From: Salinibacterium sp.
Lineage (GTDB): Bacteria > Actinomycetota > Actinomycetes > Actinomycetales > Microbacteriaceae
Length of the DNA stretch: 64,000 nucleotides
Assembly: GCA_015234465.1 (NCBI GenBank)
Contig: JADGNA010000021.1
Location: 1-64,000, forward strand
Direction: 5' to 3'
Positions 61,649 through 64,000 of the stretch are shown here, piece by piece. Numbering within the stretch: the first letter of the stretch is position 1; each line of letters opens with the position of its first letter. Under the pieces are notes generated by a model. That model was not told the DNA's origin, searched no databases, and worked only from the letters and a program-made list of their open reading frames with translations. The position numbers and the translations under genes were made by a program.

Positions 61649-62899
61649 CTACTCGACGAGTACGTCTCCCCCGGGCACCGCCCGGTTGTCGGCACCGTAG
61701 GTGAACACGCGGAACACGGCGACCGTCGGGTCGCCCGAATTGTCGAGCGCAAGCGGACCCGAGACGCCGTCGTAGTCGATGTCGGGGCGACTCTCGAGCA
61801 CATCGAGGCACTCCCCGAAGCTCATGCACTTGATGCCCGCGCCAGACACGTCGATGGCCGAGTAGGCGAGCGATGGGCCGCCGTCATCCTCCGCCACGAT
61901 CGCGGCGAGCGCCGCGATCACGGTCGCGTCGTAGGCTTCGGCGGCATAGCGCACATCGTTGATACCCGGGTCCATCGACTTGATCCTGGCCGCGAACTCC
62001 TCAGAGGGCTCCCGCCCGTCGAGCACCCCGCGCACGCCTTCGAGCGCGCCAGCCGGGAGCGCCTGCGAGTAGTCCGCGAGGCCGGCAGCGGTCACCCAGA
62101 GGGAGGTGGCGGGGACTCCCGATGTCACAAGGCCGTCGAGCAGCGCGGCAGTCGGCACCTCGGGCGCGAAGGGGCTCGACAGCACGATGGCGTCCACGCC
62201 CGAGTCGGCGATCTGGGCAGCGAGGGCCGCGGCATCCGTGTCGGCGGCGAAGGTCTCGGCGAGGGTGACGGCGCCATCCCCCATCGCCTCGGAGAGCACG
62301 GATGTCACGGCCGCCGATTCGGCGTCGTCGAAGGTCACGGTGGCGACCGTCTCGGCGTCGTCATCGGCGAGCAGCTGGGCGAGGGCGCGACCCTGCAGGC
62401 TCACGGGCGGCGAGGTGCGCAGCAGGAGTCCGGAGTCATCGAGGTCGGAGAGGGCGGATGCCGTCGCGGACGGCGAGATGACAGCGATACCGTCGGCGAC
62501 GGCGAGCGGGAGGAGTCGCTCGGCGAGCACGGATGAGGAGGGCCCGACGATCACGTCGACGCCGTGCTCGACGAGCTGGGCATAGGAGGCCTCGAGCGTC
62601 TCAGTCGAGGCGTCGCCCGAATTGCGGTGGAACACCTCGACGGGGGCACCGAGCACGCCGCCGGCCTCGTTGATCTCACGCACCGCAAGCTCGACGCCCG
62701 CGACCTGCGCCGGCGAGAGGAAGGCCGTCTCCCCCGAGGTCGGCAACAGCGTGCCGATGCGCAGGACTCCGTCCCCGGATGCGGCGGGAGCGCTGGGGCG
62801 CGGTGAGGCGGAAGGAGTGACCTCCACCTCGGCTGTGCAGCCCGACAGCACAAGCGCTGCAGCGATCGCGACGGCAGTGACGGGGGCACGGCGCACCAT
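61649..62899 (-). CDS. Second, diverged ABC substrate-binding lipoprotein (LivK-like)
   Basis: AAALVLSGCTAEVEV lipobox; RIGTLLPTSGETAFLSPAQVAGVELAVREINEAGGVLGAPVEVFHRNSGD. Confidence 0.88.
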   Translation of the reverse strand: MVRRAPVTAVAIAAALVLSGCTAEVEVTPSASPRPSAPAASGDGVLRIGTLLPTSGETAFLSPAQVAGVELAVREINEAGGVLGAPVEVFHRNSGDASTETLEASYAQLVEHGVDVIVGPSSSVLAERLLPLAVADGIAVISPSATASALSDLDDSGLLLRTSPPVSLQGRALAQLLADDDAETVATVTFDDAESAAVTSVLSEAMGDGAVTLAETFAADTDAAALAAQIADSGVDAIVLSSPFAPEVPTAALLDGLVTSGVPATSLWVTAAGLADYSQALPAGALEGVRGVLDGREPSEEFAARIKSMDPGINDVRYAAEAYDATVIAALAAIVAEDDGGPSLAYSAIDVSGAGIKCMSFGECLDVLESRPDIDYDGVSGPLALDNSGDPTVAVFRVFTYGADNRAVPGGDVLVE

Positions 62900-62959
62900 G
62901 GCGTTCCTCTCATTCGGGGAGGCGCCGACGGGCGACGCCTCAGGAACCCTACCGAGAGA

Positions 62960-63901
62960 TCAGAGCGGTTCCGGCAAGGCGCGGCGCGACATCCGCCCCT
63001 CGACGAGCATGTCGATCGTGAGCACGACGAGTGCGACCCAGACGAGCCCGAAGCCCACCCAGCGCTCCGGCGGCATGGCCTCATGCAGCACGAAGGCGCC
63101 GAGGATGAACTGCAGGATGGGCGCGAGGTACTGCACGAGGCCGATGGTCACGAGCGGCAGGCGGCGGGCGCCCGCGGCGAACAGCAGCAGGGGCACGGCG
63201 GTCGCCACGCCGGACATGAGGAAGAGCGCGAGGTGCACGGGCCCGTTCGCCCCGGCCGCGATGCCCGGGCCCGACGCGAGGACAAGGAGCACGACGACCG
63301 CGGGGACCGTCAGCCACATCGTCTCGACCGTGAGCCCCGAGACGGCACCCACCCGCGGGCCCGCCTGCTTCTTGATGAGGCCGTAGAGGCCGAAGCTGCC
63401 GGCCAGCGCGAGTGAGATCCAGGGGATCTCGCCGAGACCGATCGCCAGCACGATGATCGCGACGGCGCCGAAGCCCATTGCGAGCCACTGGAGCGGCCGC
63501 AGGGATTCGCGCAGCACCACGACACCAAGCAGCACCGTGAAGAGCGGGTTGATGAAGTACCCGAGGGATGACGCAAGCACCTGGCCGTTGAGCGCCGCGA
63601 AGACGAAGACGAGCCAGTTGACCGAGATCAGGGCCGCGGCGACCCCCATGATGAGCGCGAGCCTGGGCGACCTCAGAACATCGGCGACCGAACGCCAGCC
63701 GCGCGTGATCGTGAGGAGGAGGGCGCAGAAGGCGAGCGACAGGATGACGCGTCCCGCGACGACCTCGAAGGGACCCGAGGGCGCCAGGAGCAGGAAGTAG
63801 CCGGGGAGGAAGCCCCAGAGGCCGTAGGCACCGACCGCGTAGAGGAGACCGGCCCGCCGGTGCATCCGCACGTCTTCGAGTACGGGTGCTGGGCGGCTCA
63901 T
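62960..63901 (-). CDS. rarD: RarD-type EamA-family transporter
   Basis: RRAGLLYAVGAYGLWGFLPGYFLLLAPSGPFEVVAGRVILSLAFCALLL; SVNWLVFVFAALNGQVLASSLGYFINPLFTVLLGVVVLRE. Confidence 0.93.
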   Translation of the reverse strand: MSRPAPVLEDVRMHRRAGLLYAVGAYGLWGFLPGYFLLLAPSGPFEVVAGRVILSLAFCALLLTITRGWRSVADVLRSPRLALIMGVAAALISVNWLVFVFAALNGQVLASSLGYFINPLFTVLLGVVVLRESLRPLQWLAMGFGAVAIIVLAIGLGEIPWISLALAGSFGLYGLIKKQAGPRVGAVSGLTVETMWLTVPAVVVLLVLASGPGIAAGANGPVHLALFLMSGVATAVPLLLFAAGARRLPLVTIGLVQYLAPILQFILGAFVLHEAMPPERWVGFGLVWVALVVLTIDMLVEGRMSRRALPEPL

Positions 63902-63928
63902 TCGAGAATGCTACAACCGAGAAACGAA

Positions 63929-63959
63929 AAGCCCGCCCTGCCGGAGCAGGACGGGCCTT
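63929..63959. terminator. Terminator-like hairpin
   Basis: AAGCCCGCCCTG / CAGGACGGGCCTT imperfect stem between rarD and the next minus-strand gene end. Confidence 0.6.
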
Positions 63960-63975
63960 CGAGAAATGGATGCGA

Positions 63976-64000
63976 CTAGCGCACGACCACCGCGAGCACG
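63976..64000 (-). CDS. C-terminal tail of a minus-strand gene running off the window
   Basis: Minus-strand frame ...VLAVVVR* at window edge, preceded by a terminator-like hairpin; product not identifiable. Confidence 0.35.

Overview
The window is GC-rich actinobacterial chromosome, most likely Microbacteriaceae judging by gene content and style (inference). (1) Positions ~1-24 kb form a pentose/hemicellulose island: xylA 3' end, xylB, an alditol-oxidase-like gene, GH51 arabinofuranosidase, a YtfQ-YtfR-YtfT-YjfF-type furanose ABC importer with a LacI regulator, araBAD followed by two tandem ChvE-like binding proteins and GguAB-like ATPase/permease, and an AraR-like LacI regulator. (2) ~24-29.7 kb: MFS transporter, cystathionine gamma-synthase and beta-synthase, DUF3105/DUF305 pair. 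(3) ~29.9-36 kb: RHH-MazF toxin-antitoxin pair, ABC exporter, AglEFG-like sugar importer. (4) ~36-47.4 kb: LPXTG-type surface protein, rplJ-rplL, a two-component system, a probable deletion scar (ROK remnant against a sugar-isomerase remnant), YqaJ-like nuclease, EamA protein, secE-nusG-rplK-rplA, tRNA-Trp. (5) ~47.5-64 kb: aminotransferase, LysG/LysE pair, PspC envelope-stress-like cluster, guaB, a Liv-type ABC operon with an unusual LivH fusion and two LivK-like binding proteins, RarD. No CRISPR, rRNA, IS element or prophage was seen. The most interesting non-coding signals are strong hairpins immediately 3' of all four sugar-binding-protein genes, GlnR-box-like motifs on both sides of the Liv operon, a perfect palindrome upstream of the toxin-antitoxin operon, and several intergenic inverted repeats that may belong to dispersed families.
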